Shown here: positions 17,735 to 26,920 of the stretch, piece after piece
Layout of the letters: every line of letters begins with the position of its first letter
How positions within the stretch are numbered: position 1 is the stretch's first letter
DNA from: Actinopolymorpha cephalotaxi
GTDB lineage: Bacteria; Actinomycetota; Actinomycetes; Propionibacteriales; Actinopolymorphaceae
NCBI RefSeq assembly: GCF_013408535.1
Contig: NZ_JACBZA010000001.1
Location: forward strand, 2,998,850-3,062,849
DNA: 64,000 nucleotides
Direction of reading: 5' to 3'
Notes under the pieces: model-generated
The model's database searches: none
Told to the model about the DNA's origin: nothing
What the model saw: only the letters and a program-made list of their open reading frames with translations
Translations under genes and position numbers: made by a program

Positions 17735-18756
17735 GTGCGCTCCCTCCCGGGAATCGTGAACATCGACGCCGTGGCTGCGATCCGCTCGCTCAGGTCCAGC
17801 GCAGCAAGCCCCTCGGGTAGCCCCGGTACCGCCCGATCGCTCCGTCCCCTCACCAGGTCCACGAACGCGCCGAGCTGGCGGTCGAAGCAGCGCTCGGTCC
17901 GGTCGACCGGATCGTCGTACACCTTCGTCTCGCCGTCGGCGGTAAGCGTCAGGCGGAAGGTGAAGCCGTCGAGGACGGCATAGCCATGCTGTCCGAGGAT
18001 GGAGAGCTCACAGCGTGGAAGCTCGGACGTCAGCCAGCCGAACTCCACAAGCACATTCGTTCCGCACCGGTAGGTCAGCCTTGCCCCGTTGAGGTTGGGC
18101 GAGGCAAGACCCGGATCTGAGCGCACTGACCAAGCATCGGATACGCGTGGGCTCGCACCGTCCAGCAGGAAGGCCAGCCAGTCAAACACGTGCGCACCTT
18201 CGTGGAGCACCGGAGGACCGTGGCGCAGCGTCTGGCGGATGCGTGCCGAGTGGTCGGGGTCCTTCGCGTTCAGGCGTTCGTCGTAGATGTGCGCGCGGAT
18301 CAGCAGCGGACCGTGGAGCGGGCCATCACGGATCCACTCCCGCAGCCGCGCGAGAGCCGGATCGTGTCGATACGTCAACCCGACCTGCAGCCGTCGCTGC
18401 CTCTCGTCCGGCAAGGTGGCCAATTTCCGAGCATCCGCCGTCGACACTGCGATCGGCTTCTCCGCGAGCACGAACTGCCCGGCCCGCAGAAACTGCTCCG
18501 CCAGTCCGGTGGTCACCCATGGCGGCGTCGCCAGGACCACGCCGTCGACCCCGGCCGCCCCGCACACCTCCGCCGCGTCCGCGTACACCGCTGCACCTGG
18601 TGCACGGGGAGCTGCGGCCGCCCGCCGCTCCGGCGATGGATCGGCTAAGCCAACCACCTGAACAGCCTCCGACCTCAGCATCGCCGGGAGATGAGCAGCC
18701 AAGCCGATCGCGCCAAGGCCGACGAGCGCGAGACGTACCGGTACCTCGACTGCCAT
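17731..18756 (-). CDS. Gfo/Idh/MocA-family NAD(P)-dependent oxidoreductase
   Basis: 341 residues; first gene of the six-gene leftward operon. The Rossmann part begins RLALVGLGAIGLAAHLPAML with a full GxGxxG-type motif. The catalytic segment is VLAEKPIAVST, so the canonical EKP lysine is present, unlike the paralogue at 10274. The second catalytic region HEGAHVFDWLAFLLDG resembles the usual DxxxH helix. It probably performs the first oxidation or an epimerising redox step on a sugar or sugar-like substrate. The long upstream region presumably holds the operon promoter. Confidence 0.9.
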   Translation of the reverse strand: MAVEVPVRLALVGLGAIGLAAHLPAMLRSEAVQVVGLADPSPERRAAAAPRAPGAAVYADAAEVCGAAGVDGVVLATPPWVTTGLAEQFLRAGQFVLAEKPIAVSTADARKLATLPDERQRRLQVGLTYRHDPALARLREWIRDGPLHGPLLIRAHIYDERLNAKDPDHSARIRQTLRHGPPVLHEGAHVFDWLAFLLDGASPRVSDAWSVRSDPGLASPNLNGARLTYRCGTNVLVEFGWLTSELPRCELSILGQHGYAVLDGFTFRLTLTADGETKVYDDPVDRTERCFDRQLGAFVDLVRGRSDRAVPGLPEGLAALDLSERIAATASMFTIPGRERT

Positions 18757-19146
18757 GGCTCACCGACCTCAACGTGAGAGGGGGAAGGCAACGACCGTAC
18801 GAAATAACAGAGACAGCTCCGATATTCGGAAGATCGTATCGAGGCGGTACGGGGTCATCAAGGTCTTGGGAACCTCCGTCACTGACCTTCTTCGGCAGCT
18901 CCACCGCAGGCCCGCGGCGTCGGCGTAGTGCGGGCCGCGGTCCCAGGAAGGTCCGGCGGACCACCGTCTCGACGCTCGACGTGGTGTCCGACCGGCGGGC
19001 GCGTCCAGACGGAATGCCCAAGTTTCCGGACTTCGTCACCGCCGATTCGCTCGATCAAGCTGTCGGGGCGAGGAGCATCTCTCCGAATCGCCGGCGACGA
19101 GCGAGCGCGCCGCCTGCCGGCCCCACGACCCGATGAGAGGAACCCT
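18757..19146. promoter_or_regulatory. 390-bp divergent intergenic region upstream of the catabolic operon
   Basis: No credible gene is seen. The 110 bp next to the leftward operon contain TACGAAATAACAG at 18799-18811. Its TACGAAAT core matches the 12-base elements of the importer promoter at 8630 and 8794. The part nearer 19146 is very GC-rich and may include a decayed coding remnant, but no family could be recognised. Confidence 0.35.
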
Positions 19147-19695
19147 GTGAGGAACATCAGCAGCTCGACGTTCGTCAGTCTCGACGGAGTTGTGAACCAC
19201 ATGGACAAATGGCACTTCGACTACATCGACGATCAATCGGACGCCCTGGCGCTGGAACAACTCCGGGCCGCCGACGCCATGCTGATGGGCCGCAAGACCT
19301 ATGAGGTCTACGCCGGCGCCTGGCCGGGAAGAGACAGCGAGTACGCCGAGGCGATCAACGCCATCCCCAAGTACGTCGCCTCCAAGACCCTCACCGAGCC
19401 CTCCTGGCACAACACCACAGTTCTCGACGGCGATCTCGTCGAGGAGGTGCGCAAACTGGGTGCTCAGAACGGCGCGTCGATACTGATGCACGGCTACGGG
19501 CCGGTGGCCAAGACGCTCCTGCGCGCAGACCTTCTCACCGAGCTGCACTTGTGGGTCCATCCCCACCTGGCCGGCGTCGGCGACGAGGGTGACCTCCTCA
19601 TCGAGCAAGGGCTCAACAAGAAGTTCAGGCTGACGGCCAACCGGACCCTCGACTCCGGAGTCGTCGTACTCACGCTCCGCAACCCCGACGCGTGA
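19147..19695 (+). CDS. RibD C-terminal/dihydrofolate reductase-like protein
   Basis: 182 residues from a GTG at 19147 preceded by GAGAGGA; the open frame upstream of it is not used. The fold is recognised from the N-terminal strand STFVSLDGVVN and from AMLMGRKTYEVYAG, where the GRKTYE motif forms the NADPH-binding region. Near the end come GASILMHGYGPVAKTLLRA and LHLWVHPHLAGVGDEGDLL. Proteins of this type are widespread in actinobacteria as small NADPH-dependent reductases of unknown substrate. They are often next to SRPBCC proteins, as here. Confidence 0.85.
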   Translation: MRNISSSTFVSLDGVVNHMDKWHFDYIDDQSDALALEQLRAADAMLMGRKTYEVYAGAWPGRDSEYAEAINAIPKYVASKTLTEPSWHNTTVLDGDLVEEVRKLGAQNGASILMHGYGPVAKTLLRADLLTELHLWVHPHLAGVGDEGDLLIEQGLNKKFRLTANRTLDSGVVVLTLRNPDA

Positions 19696-19742
19696 ATCAC
19701 GGGTGCTGGTCGATGGACCGGCCCGGTCGGAAGGAAGGCATC

Positions 19743-20198
19743 ATGTCCGAGCAATCCCACCAGGAGACGAGCGGCGGGTTTACCGTGCGTCGACATCTCC
19801 CCGCGACCGCCGAACGAGTGCATGCCGCATTCGTGGAGCCCAGCAAGCTCGAGCAGTGGTTCGTCGTGCCCGGCTATGAGACTCCTGCCGAACGGATGCG
19901 AGTCGATCCTCGACCGGGCGGCCGAATGGAAGCGGTCATGATCTCCGACGCGGACGGCTCGGAGATCTCCTTCGGGTTCGAGTACGCCGAGCTCGACCCT
20001 CCGCACCGAGTCGCCCTTCGTTTCGACGAACCGCGGGAGCTGGTCACCGTGACGATGGCCGAGACCTCGGACGGATCCGTCGACCTCACCTACGTGTTCC
20101 TCAGCTGGCCGGCCCCGGCCGACGAGGAGGCCCCCCGCCGCGGGGTCGAGGGCATGCTCGACCTGATCGACGCGGCGATCAGGCGCGGCACCATCTGA
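19743..20198 (+). CDS. SRPBCC (AHSA1/START-like) domain protein
   Basis: 151 residues. The ATG at 19743 follows a GGAAGG site and lies 47 bp after the reductase-like gene. The helix-grip fold is shown by FTVRRHLPATAERVHAAFVE, the EQWFVVPGYETP segment, DPRPGGRMEAVMI and ALRFDEPRELVTVTM, ending in a long amphipathic helix (GVEGMLDLIDAAIR). Such domains bind hydrophobic ligands or act as polyketide-type aromatases or unknown ligand carriers. No substrate can be assigned. Confidence 0.85.
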   Translation: MSEQSHQETSGGFTVRRHLPATAERVHAAFVEPSKLEQWFVVPGYETPAERMRVDPRPGGRMEAVMISDADGSEISFGFEYAELDPPHRVALRFDEPRELVTVTMAETSDGSVDLTYVFLSWPAPADEEAPRRGVEGMLDLIDAAIRRGTI

Positions 20199-20259
20199 CG
20201 ACCCAACCGACGCGCGGAGCATGCACCGCACTTTCGAGGACCAACGAACCGGAGACGAC

Positions 20260-20760
20260 ATGGACCTCACCGGGCTGACCAAGAAGCTGGCCATCGCCCC
20301 CGGAGCCGTGGTGCCACGGAACCTCAAGCATGGGCGGGTCCAGGCTCACGCCATCTCCCGCGACGACCTCGAAGCCGACGTGGCCGGCATCAACGCCAGT
20401 CTGGACCTGATCCGGCGCACACGCGGCGGGTCCTGGCCCACCGGGCCTGTCACCCTCGAGGGCAACTACGTGGACCTGGTCTGGCATGAAGCCGAGTTCC
20501 GCGACGACAAGTCCTACACCTACGTGCTCACCAACCCCGACCACGGATACATCGGATGCCTGTACCTGTATCCCCTGGGTGTGCGTCGCCCACTGACGGA
20601 GGAGACGCTGCACCACGACGTGGACGTGAGCTGGTGGGTCACTCCCCCGGCGTACGAGGCGGGCCTGTACGCCGCCACGTTCGAAGCCCTTCGAGGCTGG
20701 ATCGGCGACGAAATCCCCTTCACGGCGCCGTTCTACTCCAACCGGGAGATCCCATGCTGA
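20260..20760 (+). CDS. GNAT-like acetyltransferase-fold protein
   Basis: 166 residues; start at 20260 after CGGAGA, avoiding a weaker upstream ATG at 20221. The central region SYTYVLTNPDHGYIGCLYLY followed by DVDVSWWVTP resembles the beta4-beta5 core of GNAT N-acetyltransferases. The helix EAGLYAATFEALRGWI follows the expected acetyl-CoA loop position, although the Q/RxxGxG/A motif is not convincing. Loosely clustered with the two preceding small genes. Function unknown. Confidence 0.6.
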   Translation: MDLTGLTKKLAIAPGAVVPRNLKHGRVQAHAISRDDLEADVAGINASLDLIRRTRGGSWPTGPVTLEGNYVDLVWHEAEFRDDKSYTYVLTNPDHGYIGCLYLYPLGVRRPLTEETLHHDVDVSWWVTPPAYEAGLYAATFEALRGWIGDEIPFTAPFYSNREIPC

Positions 20761-20807
20761 TCGAGCCACGCAATTCCACGGGCACGGCGCCCCGACGGCG
20801 GGCTACG

Positions 20808-21353
20808 TCAGGAATCCGCACGTCGGGTCGAGCGACGTAGTCGCCCCCAGGGCTTGTAGATCGCCAGCGCAGTGGCGAAGGTGAGTGTGGACAAGGAGAC
20901 GGCGGGCGGAAAGAACAGCGTCCTGACGCGGCTGGATGATGGGGTCCCCGTAAGAAGGTGTTCACCGTAGGTGCCCACGGCGTCCATGCCCGGCTGCAGC
21001 ACCACGACGATGAGTGTGCACAGCACCAGGTTGAGCACCAGCTTCACCGCTACCCACCGATACCGCACGAGACCCCACTTGGTGCCCACGCCGAGCAGCA
21101 CCCCCGTGGCGAGACACACCAACCCCGATGCCAGCATCGGCCAGACCACGAACTCGGCCAGGGCCCGGTAGGCCAGGCTGCGGACGTCCACGTCGGCCGC
21201 GAACCAGCCGGTGAGGACCAGCACCGCGACGACCACGTCGATTCCGATCCAGGCACCCGCCGAGATCACGTGCAGGAGCAGGGTCATGCGGCGCCGCCGC
21301 TGGGAGAGACGCCACAGCCGGGTACGGGTCACACCGGCACTCATCGTCCACAT
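20808..21353 (-). CDS. Small four-helix integral membrane protein (DUF2269-like)
   Basis: 181 residues; the ATG at 21353 follows GGGAGG. Four hydrophobic segments are visible: LLLHVISAGAWIGIDVVVAVLV, VWPMLASGLVCLATGVLLGV, WVAVKLVLNLVLCTLIVVVL and LFFPPAVSLSTLTFATALAI. The first carries a His in the middle of the helix, as in many uncharacterised predicted integral membrane proteins. No enzymatic motif. It is convergent with the GNAT-like gene and divergent from the next membrane protein. Confidence 0.75.
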   Translation of the reverse strand: MWTMSAGVTRTRLWRLSQRRRRMTLLLHVISAGAWIGIDVVVAVLVLTGWFAADVDVRSLAYRALAEFVVWPMLASGLVCLATGVLLGVGTKWGLVRYRWVAVKLVLNLVLCTLIVVVLQPGMDAVGTYGEHLLTGTPSSSRVRTLFFPPAVSLSTLTFATALAIYKPWGRLRRSTRRADS

Positions 21354-21539
21354 GCAGGCCTCCCTGTGGGTACTTTCGTCGACCAGCGGCCCTCAACTAT
21401 GCGGAGGATCCGGGTGCGACCGAATCGGCCAGATGGCCAGACGAGCCCCTGGCCGCCCGGACGACCGTGAACTTTGCCGGCGCGTGCAATGGCCACCTGG
21501 CTGATGTTCACGTCGCGACCGGATCGGAGGATCCGAGGC

Positions 21540-22100
21540 ATGAATCAGCGTGACGACACCATAGACAGCCGTTCAGGCTCGCCGGCGCAGGAAGAACCGA
21601 CTTACCAGCGCAGCAGACCACTCCGTGGCCGGTTCCCGGCCTCGGACATGCCGAGTTGGCTGCTGCTCCTGCTTGCGGCGTTGGGCCTGCCGCGCACCGT
21701 CCTGGCGGATCTGGGCATCGTTCGCCCCGAGAGCGGTCCGCTCTACTACGTGCTGGCGCTCACGCCGTTCGCGGCGTGGCTGGCAGTGGCGATCATCCGC
21801 GAGAACCGCCGGCCCGTCCTGGACTTCCTCGTCCTCGGAACCCTCTATGGACTCTCCTTGGTGCTGGTCCACCAACTGCTGTGGGGCGCGGGGGCGTCAC
21901 TGGGCCACCAGCCACCCGACAGCGCCGTCGGATTCGCCGACCTGTTCAGTCCCGGCCGGCGCGAGTTCGTCCTGCGGATCTACACGAGTGGAATTGCCAT
22001 GCTCATCGGGCTTGGCACCGGAGTCGTGGCTGCCGGCGTCGCCGCGGCGGCTCGTGCCTGGCGGACAAGTCGTGCCCGGCGAGCCAATCGTCGATCTTGA
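21540..22100 (+). CDS. Hypothetical integral membrane protein
   Basis: 186 residues from an ATG at 21540 with GGAGG upstream. A polar N-terminus of about 30 residues is followed by four hydrophobic segments (MPSWLLLLLAALGLP, YYVLALTPFAAWLAVAII, FLVLGTLYGLSLVLVHQLLW and IAMLIGLGTGVVAAGVAAA) and a short Arg-rich cytoplasmic tail. The family was not recognised. It lies divergent from the four-helix protein at 20808-21353, with which it shares a promoter gap of about 186 bp. Confidence 0.65.
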   Translation: MNQRDDTIDSRSGSPAQEEPTYQRSRPLRGRFPASDMPSWLLLLLAALGLPRTVLADLGIVRPESGPLYYVLALTPFAAWLAVAIIRENRRPVLDFLVLGTLYGLSLVLVHQLLWGAGASLGHQPPDSAVGFADLFSPGRREFVLRIYTSGIAMLIGLGTGVVAAGVAAAARAWRTSRARRANRRS

Positions 22101-22239
22101 GGCGGTGATGGTGGTGGTGGTGCAGGCTGCAAGGCGCCGAGAGCTTGTTCCTGAACTGCGTCTACGCGCCGCGCTTCGATCACTCAGGCCCAGCTCGCCA
22201 CGGCTTGCTGAGCGCCGGCAAGTGGGGGCGGCGGTACCG

Positions 22240-24972
22240 TCAGTTCCGCGTTCGGTGGACCAACGCGGCGAGTGCCGCCCGGTTTGGGACGCCCAGCTTG
22301 GGATAGACATGTGCAAGGTGGGCCTTGACGGTTCCGCGGCTCATGAACAGCCGAGCGGCAATCTCGGGATTGTTGAGTCCCTGCGACACGAGGGTCGCAA
22401 CCTCCAGCTCGCTTGGAGTGAGTGCGGCGAGGGGACCGGACCGATGGACGCGTGGCCCCCGCCCGCGGAGCAGCGCCGTCACCATCGATCGAGGATCTGT
22501 CGTCGCCGCCTCGCGACAGATTTCCCCGAACCGGGGACCCAGTGCCCCCTGAAGGCGTGCCTCCATCCGCCGGTGACGAGTCTGGTCGTTTGCGGCCCGG
22601 GGATGACCCATGAGCGTCCTTGTCCGATCCGCAGCTGCACTGAGACGCGCAGCCTCGCACAGGTCCCCGCCGGCCTCGGCCAATGACGCGAGGCCCTCCA
22701 AGCTTGCGGCGTTACCCAGCGGCACGCCGTTCCTGTGACGGATGTAGAGCGCGCGTAGGTGCAACTCGCGGGCCCGAGGTGCACAGTCCCCAACGAGACG
22801 AGCATGCTCGTCGAGGAGGTCAGCCAGTTCGAAGGGAGCCCCGAACTTCTCGAGGAGACGGGACCCGCGAGTAGCCCATTCCTCGGCCGCATCGGTCTGC
22901 CCGGTGCAGCGCAACGCCGCGACCAGACCGGGGAGGCTGCGGGCCGCCGACCAGTCGAGTTCGTGTCGCTCAAGTCTCGCGACGCCCCGCTGGAACCACG
23001 TCAACGCGCGCTCTGGCTCACCGCGCCAGAGGTGGACAAGCCCCATGGGAACCATGAACCCCACCGCGTCGGCCTCCACAGTCGTGTCAAGAGACCGGGC
23101 GATCGGGTGCAGCAGCCTCATCGCGGCGTCCAGGTCACCGTGGACCGCCAAAGCATGTGCGGTGTTGCCCGTCAACGTTCCGGTCGCGAAGTGGTCACCC
23201 AGCGGTGCCACCAGGGCGAGTGCCTCATGGCCGACGCGTACGGCTACCGAAAGCTGGCCACGCGTCATCGAGGTGTATATGCCCACGCCGACCGCGAAGG
23301 CGCCGCAGAAGCGGTCGCGGCGTAGCCGCGCGCGATCGGCAACGGTACGCGCAAGCGCATCAGCCTGATCGTTCCTGCCGCGCGTAAGCAGTGCATAGGA
23401 CTCCAGGACGCCGGCCCAGTCGGCCGCGAACGCGTCGCCGGCGGTGTCGGCGAGGTCGCGTGCGCGAGTTGCGGTTGTGGCGCAGGCGTCGAAGTCGGCG
23501 AAGAACTGCGGGAAGGCGGCCAAGGCTTCGGAACGCGCCTGGGTCGCCAAGTCCCCTGATCTGCGAGCGAGGTCCGCGGCCTTCTGGGCGGCCTCGGTGA
23601 CGGCATCCAGGTGCCCGGAGGCCATAGCGAGCAGCGCGCGCGTCGCGTACAGCCGGGCCTGGAGCGCGGGGTCGTCGGGGCACGAGTCGAGTGCCACGTC
23701 GGTGAGTCCCAGGCCTTCGCCGATCTGCCCGTCGAGCAGCCAGTAGTGACCGAGGTTCGCGACGAGTTCAGCGGCACGTTTGTTGTCTGCGCCGGCGTCG
23801 CTCGCGAGGCCCCAGGTCACAGCGGCTGCAAGGTCCCCTTGACGGCTGATCAGTTCGCCACGCCACCGTTCCTGGTTCTCGTTGCGGCCGCGATCCGCCT
23901 CGACCGCAAGCGCCGCTTGCAGGGCCAGGTGCCGCCGTCTGACGGCGTCGAGTTCGCCGGACTCGACCAGTCGCTCGCTGGCAAACTGCCGTACCGTGTC
24001 GAGCATGGTGTAGCGCAACTCGCCTTGGATTTCGGTCACGGTGAGGAGCGATGCATCGATCAGCCTGGCCACCCCGGCAGGCCCCCCGGCAGCGGCGCCA
24101 GCGTCCTCGGCGTCGGAGGGCTTCGAGTCGCCCCCATCGAGATCCGAGCGGGCGGCATCGTCCAACGTGAACGCTTCAGCGAAGATCGACAGCCTGCGGA
24201 ACAACCGCTTCTCCGCCTCGGTAAGCAGATCGTGGCTCCAGGACATGGACGCCTGCAGGCTCTGATGTCGCGGGGCGGCGTCGGACGGACCGCCGACGAG
24301 TAGGTCGTAGGAGCGATTGAGACCGCTGGCAATCTGTTCCAGCGACAGTGCCCGGATCCACGGCGCAGCCAGTTCGATCGCCAACGGCAAGTGGTCCACA
24401 CGCTCACAGATGACCCGAACAAGCGCCTCGTCGTGCGTGAGCGCGAACCGTGGCGCGACGAGCCCTGCCCGGTCGGCAAACAGTCGGCAGGCGTCCGCGG
24501 GTAGGAGTGCAGGCACTTGCCACACCGTCTCGCCCAGGATCCGGAGCGGCACCCGGCTGGTTGTCACGACGGTCACCACCGGGCACTCGCGCAGAACCGC
24601 GGTGACCAGATCCGCCACCGCCTCGAGCAGGTGTTCGCAGTTGTCCAGCCACAGCATGCGAATGTCGGCCAGGCGGCGGGCAAGCCGCAGTACTTCACTT
24701 CGGCCGGGCTCGACCATGACGCCTGCCGCCCTTGCGACCGCCGCCGGTATCTGCGAAGCGTCCGTCAGTGCTCCGAGGTCGGCGGTCACCATGGAGTCCG
24801 CCCACACCGCACCTGGCCGGCTGAGAAGCCGGCGGGCGAGGCGGGTCTTTCCGCAGCCACCGACTCCGGTGAGCGTGATGAGACGGCGGCCATCTACGAG
24901 GTCCGCCAACTCGGCCAGTTCGGCGTCCCGCCCGACGAAGCTGGTCAGATCCCCGTGGTCGCTGCTCGTCAC
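22240..24972 (-). CDS. Large LuxR-family regulator with NB-ARC-type ATPase and TPR region
   Basis: 910 residues, GTG start at 24972. The N-terminal P-loop domain has Walker A GVGGCGKTR at about 36-44 and Walker B MLWLDNCEH at about 104-112, in the AfsR/STAND class. From about residue 350 to 830 the sequence is helical and repetitive, as in tetratricopeptide arrays. The C-terminus is a LuxR/GerE helix-turn-helix (LTPSELEVATLVSQGLNNPEIAARLF then SRGTVKAHLAHVYPKLGV) at about 848-905. Such proteins integrate a ligand or partner signal with ATP binding to activate transcription. Its target is unknown; it is divergent from a GlxA-type regulator 184 bp away. Confidence 0.92.
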   Translation of the reverse strand: MTSSDHGDLTSFVGRDAELAELADLVDGRRLITLTGVGGCGKTRLARRLLSRPGAVWADSMVTADLGALTDASQIPAAVARAAGVMVEPGRSEVLRLARRLADIRMLWLDNCEHLLEAVADLVTAVLRECPVVTVVTTSRVPLRILGETVWQVPALLPADACRLFADRAGLVAPRFALTHDEALVRVICERVDHLPLAIELAAPWIRALSLEQIASGLNRSYDLLVGGPSDAAPRHQSLQASMSWSHDLLTEAEKRLFRRLSIFAEAFTLDDAARSDLDGGDSKPSDAEDAGAAAGGPAGVARLIDASLLTVTEIQGELRYTMLDTVRQFASERLVESGELDAVRRRHLALQAALAVEADRGRNENQERWRGELISRQGDLAAAVTWGLASDAGADNKRAAELVANLGHYWLLDGQIGEGLGLTDVALDSCPDDPALQARLYATRALLAMASGHLDAVTEAAQKAADLARRSGDLATQARSEALAAFPQFFADFDACATTATRARDLADTAGDAFAADWAGVLESYALLTRGRNDQADALARTVADRARLRRDRFCGAFAVGVGIYTSMTRGQLSVAVRVGHEALALVAPLGDHFATGTLTGNTAHALAVHGDLDAAMRLLHPIARSLDTTVEADAVGFMVPMGLVHLWRGEPERALTWFQRGVARLERHELDWSAARSLPGLVAALRCTGQTDAAEEWATRGSRLLEKFGAPFELADLLDEHARLVGDCAPRARELHLRALYIRHRNGVPLGNAASLEGLASLAEAGGDLCEAARLSAAADRTRTLMGHPRAANDQTRHRRMEARLQGALGPRFGEICREAATTDPRSMVTALLRGRGPRVHRSGPLAALTPSELEVATLVSQGLNNPEIAARLFMSRGTVKAHLAHVYPKLGVPNRAALAALVHRTRN

Positions 24973-25156
24973 CGGTCGGTTGTCACCTTTTCTGTTCCCA
25001 GCGTGTCTGTTCCCGCGTGCTCCACCCGGATGCGAGTGTCAGCGTGCTCCCGCGGCACTGCGGTGCGCAGCGACGCCACCGGGTTTGGCTGAAATCTTGG
25101 GGTTCCGGTCTGTACGCCCTCGAACGAGAGGCCCCGGGCCCCGTAGCTTAGGTAGG

Positions 25157-26128
25157 GTGTCCAGCGCGCGAAGGATCCTGGTGGTGGGCTATCCGGCGGC
25201 GGAGGCCCTGGACATCGCCTGCGTGGTCTCGACCCTGCAGATAGCGAACTATGTGCGCGGTCGGCACGAGTACCGAGTGGAGTTGGCCGCGCTGTCGGGC
25301 GGGATGATCCGCACCGCGACCGGCCTGACGCTGCAGGCCGATGCGCCGTTGGAGCGGGTGAAGGGCCCGCTGGACACCCTGGTCGTCTCGGGCGGGATCG
25401 GTTACATGTCCGCGATGGAGGACCAGCAACTGGTCGCTCACGTACGCCGCCTCGCACGCGAAAGCCGCCGGGTCGCGTCGGTGTGCACCGGCGCCGGAGT
25501 CCTCGCGGCGGCAGGACTGCTCGACGGGCGTCGCGCGGCGACGCACTGGGACCACGCCGAATTCCTGTCCACCCGGTTCCCGGCGGTGCGGTTCGACCCG
25601 GCGCCGATCTACCTGGTGGAGGACTCGCTGTGCACGTCGGCGGGGGTGACAGCGGCACTCGACCTGTGCCTGTCGTTCATAGAATCCGACACCGGGCCCG
25701 ACGTCGCCCGGGCCGTGGCCCGGCAGTTGGTGACGTACATGCAGCGTCCGGGAAACCAGGCCCAGATGAGCGTGTTCACAGCCACGACCCCGCGCAATTC
25801 GGTCGTACGCCAGGCAGTCGAGTTCATCGAGACCCACCTCGGCGAGAACCTGACTCCGGCGCTGGTCGCTCAGCGGGTCGGAGTCAGCGAGCGGCACCTG
25901 TCCCGGCTGTTCACCCGCGAGTTGACCGTAAGCGCGGCCCGGTTCATCCGTCGGCGCCGCACCAGCGCCGCGGCGCAACTGCTGGCCGATACGGACCTGA
26001 CCCAGGACGCCGTCGCGGCGCGGGTGGGCTTCCGGACGGTCGAGACCATGCGACAGGCGTTCCAACATCTCTACGGCGTCTCACCGTCGCACTTCCAGGC
26101 CACCCAGCGCAGCACGCGGCACGCCTGA
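25157..26128 (+). CDS. GlxA-type transcriptional regulator (DJ-1/PfpI fused to AraC HTH)
   Basis: 323 residues from a GTG at 25157; the much longer open frame upstream is antisense to the LuxR-type gene. Residues 1-175 form a DJ-1/PfpI amidotransferase-like domain with the nucleophile-position Cys in VASVCTGAGVLAAAG and HWDH after it. Residues 210-315 are an AraC double helix-turn-helix (LTPALVAQRVGVSERHLSRLF and DAVAARVGFRTVETMRQAF). Members of this family respond to small amine or osmolyte-type ligands, but the ligand cannot be read here. Only a weak ribosome site precedes the GTG. Confidence 0.88.
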   Translation: MSSARRILVVGYPAAEALDIACVVSTLQIANYVRGRHEYRVELAALSGGMIRTATGLTLQADAPLERVKGPLDTLVVSGGIGYMSAMEDQQLVAHVRRLARESRRVASVCTGAGVLAAAGLLDGRRAATHWDHAEFLSTRFPAVRFDPAPIYLVEDSLCTSAGVTAALDLCLSFIESDTGPDVARAVARQLVTYMQRPGNQAQMSVFTATTPRNSVVRQAVEFIETHLGENLTPALVAQRVGVSERHLSRLFTRELTVSAARFIRRRRTSAAAQLLADTDLTQDAVAARVGFRTVETMRQAFQHLYGVSPSHFQATQRSTRHA

Positions 26129-26171
26129 CCCGCCGTCGGGACGAGCCTCCGACAACTCACAGGCCATTGCG

Positions 26172-26633
26172 TCAGTGGCCGTGGCCGGCGTACTCCTGCC
26201 GGCGAACGACCATCGCCGCCGCCATCCCCACGAACATCACCGTGTGCCCGACCATCATCAGCGCCATCTCGCTGATCGCACCGGCCCAGTACGGCACCAG
26301 TACGAGCAGGAACGGGACGTCCATACCGGCGCACATCTCCGCGGTCAGCCGCCACCGGTGCCCGCGGACCCGCATCCACGCCGCCATCGGCACCGTCATG
26401 TTCACAGCCATCAGCAGCATGCTCACCGTCGAGCCATCCAGCGCGTCCGGCCGGCCGACAGCCCTGGCCAGGAATGACTCCAACGGACCCAGCGCGACCA
26501 TGCCGACCACCATCGCCACCACCATCTCCAGGTAGTGCACGGTGAACCGGAGCACGGCACGACCACGACTGAGGGGCAGGTGGAGCTCGGCCGCCGATGC
26601 CGGTGTGGGGTGGTCGGACGGACTTGTCATCAT
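26172..26633 (-). CDS. Small integral membrane protein, unknown function
   Basis: 153 residues with four hydrophobic segments starting near residue 30 (FTVHYLEMVVAMVVGMVALG, STVSMLLMAVNMTVPMAAWM, MDVPFLLVLVPYWAGAISEM and ALMMVGHTVMFVGMAAAMVV). It is strikingly Met-rich within the helices and ends with a His/Gly-rich tail. Some actinobacterial relatives carry a flagellar-type name in databases, but nothing here suggests secretion machinery. Convergent with the GlxA-type gene. Met- and His-rich helices could bind a metal such as copper, which is speculation. Confidence 0.7.
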   Translation of the reverse strand: MMTSPSDHPTPASAAELHLPLSRGRAVLRFTVHYLEMVVAMVVGMVALGPLESFLARAVGRPDALDGSTVSMLLMAVNMTVPMAAWMRVRGHRWRLTAEMCAGMDVPFLLVLVPYWAGAISEMALMMVGHTVMFVGMAAAMVVRRQEYAGHGH

Positions 26634-26920
26634 CGTTCTCCGATCAGCACGCTGAAGCCAGGCAGCGACGACTCCGCGGCACGAGGATCTCCGTGGCCGA
26701 AGCGCCCTGCCAAGACCGTCCGCGACGCCCGTCCGATTTCCTGGGAATCCCGTCCGCCAGACAGACGGGCCGCTGTCGCTTGCGACATGGAGCCGGGGCG
26801 GGCACCGGCGTGCTCCTGCGAAGAACTGGCGCCCAGCCGTTTCGAGCGGCCATCGCCGCTACACGTCGCCGCCAACGATCGCATTGTCACAGCACGGGAC
26901 CGCGGGCTCGACGCCCTCAC

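Noticed and set aside
24317-25156. 280-residue upstream extension of the GlxA-type regulator
   Set aside because: This part is antisense to the LuxR-type gene and lacks homology; the DJ-1 domain starts right at the GTG at 25157.
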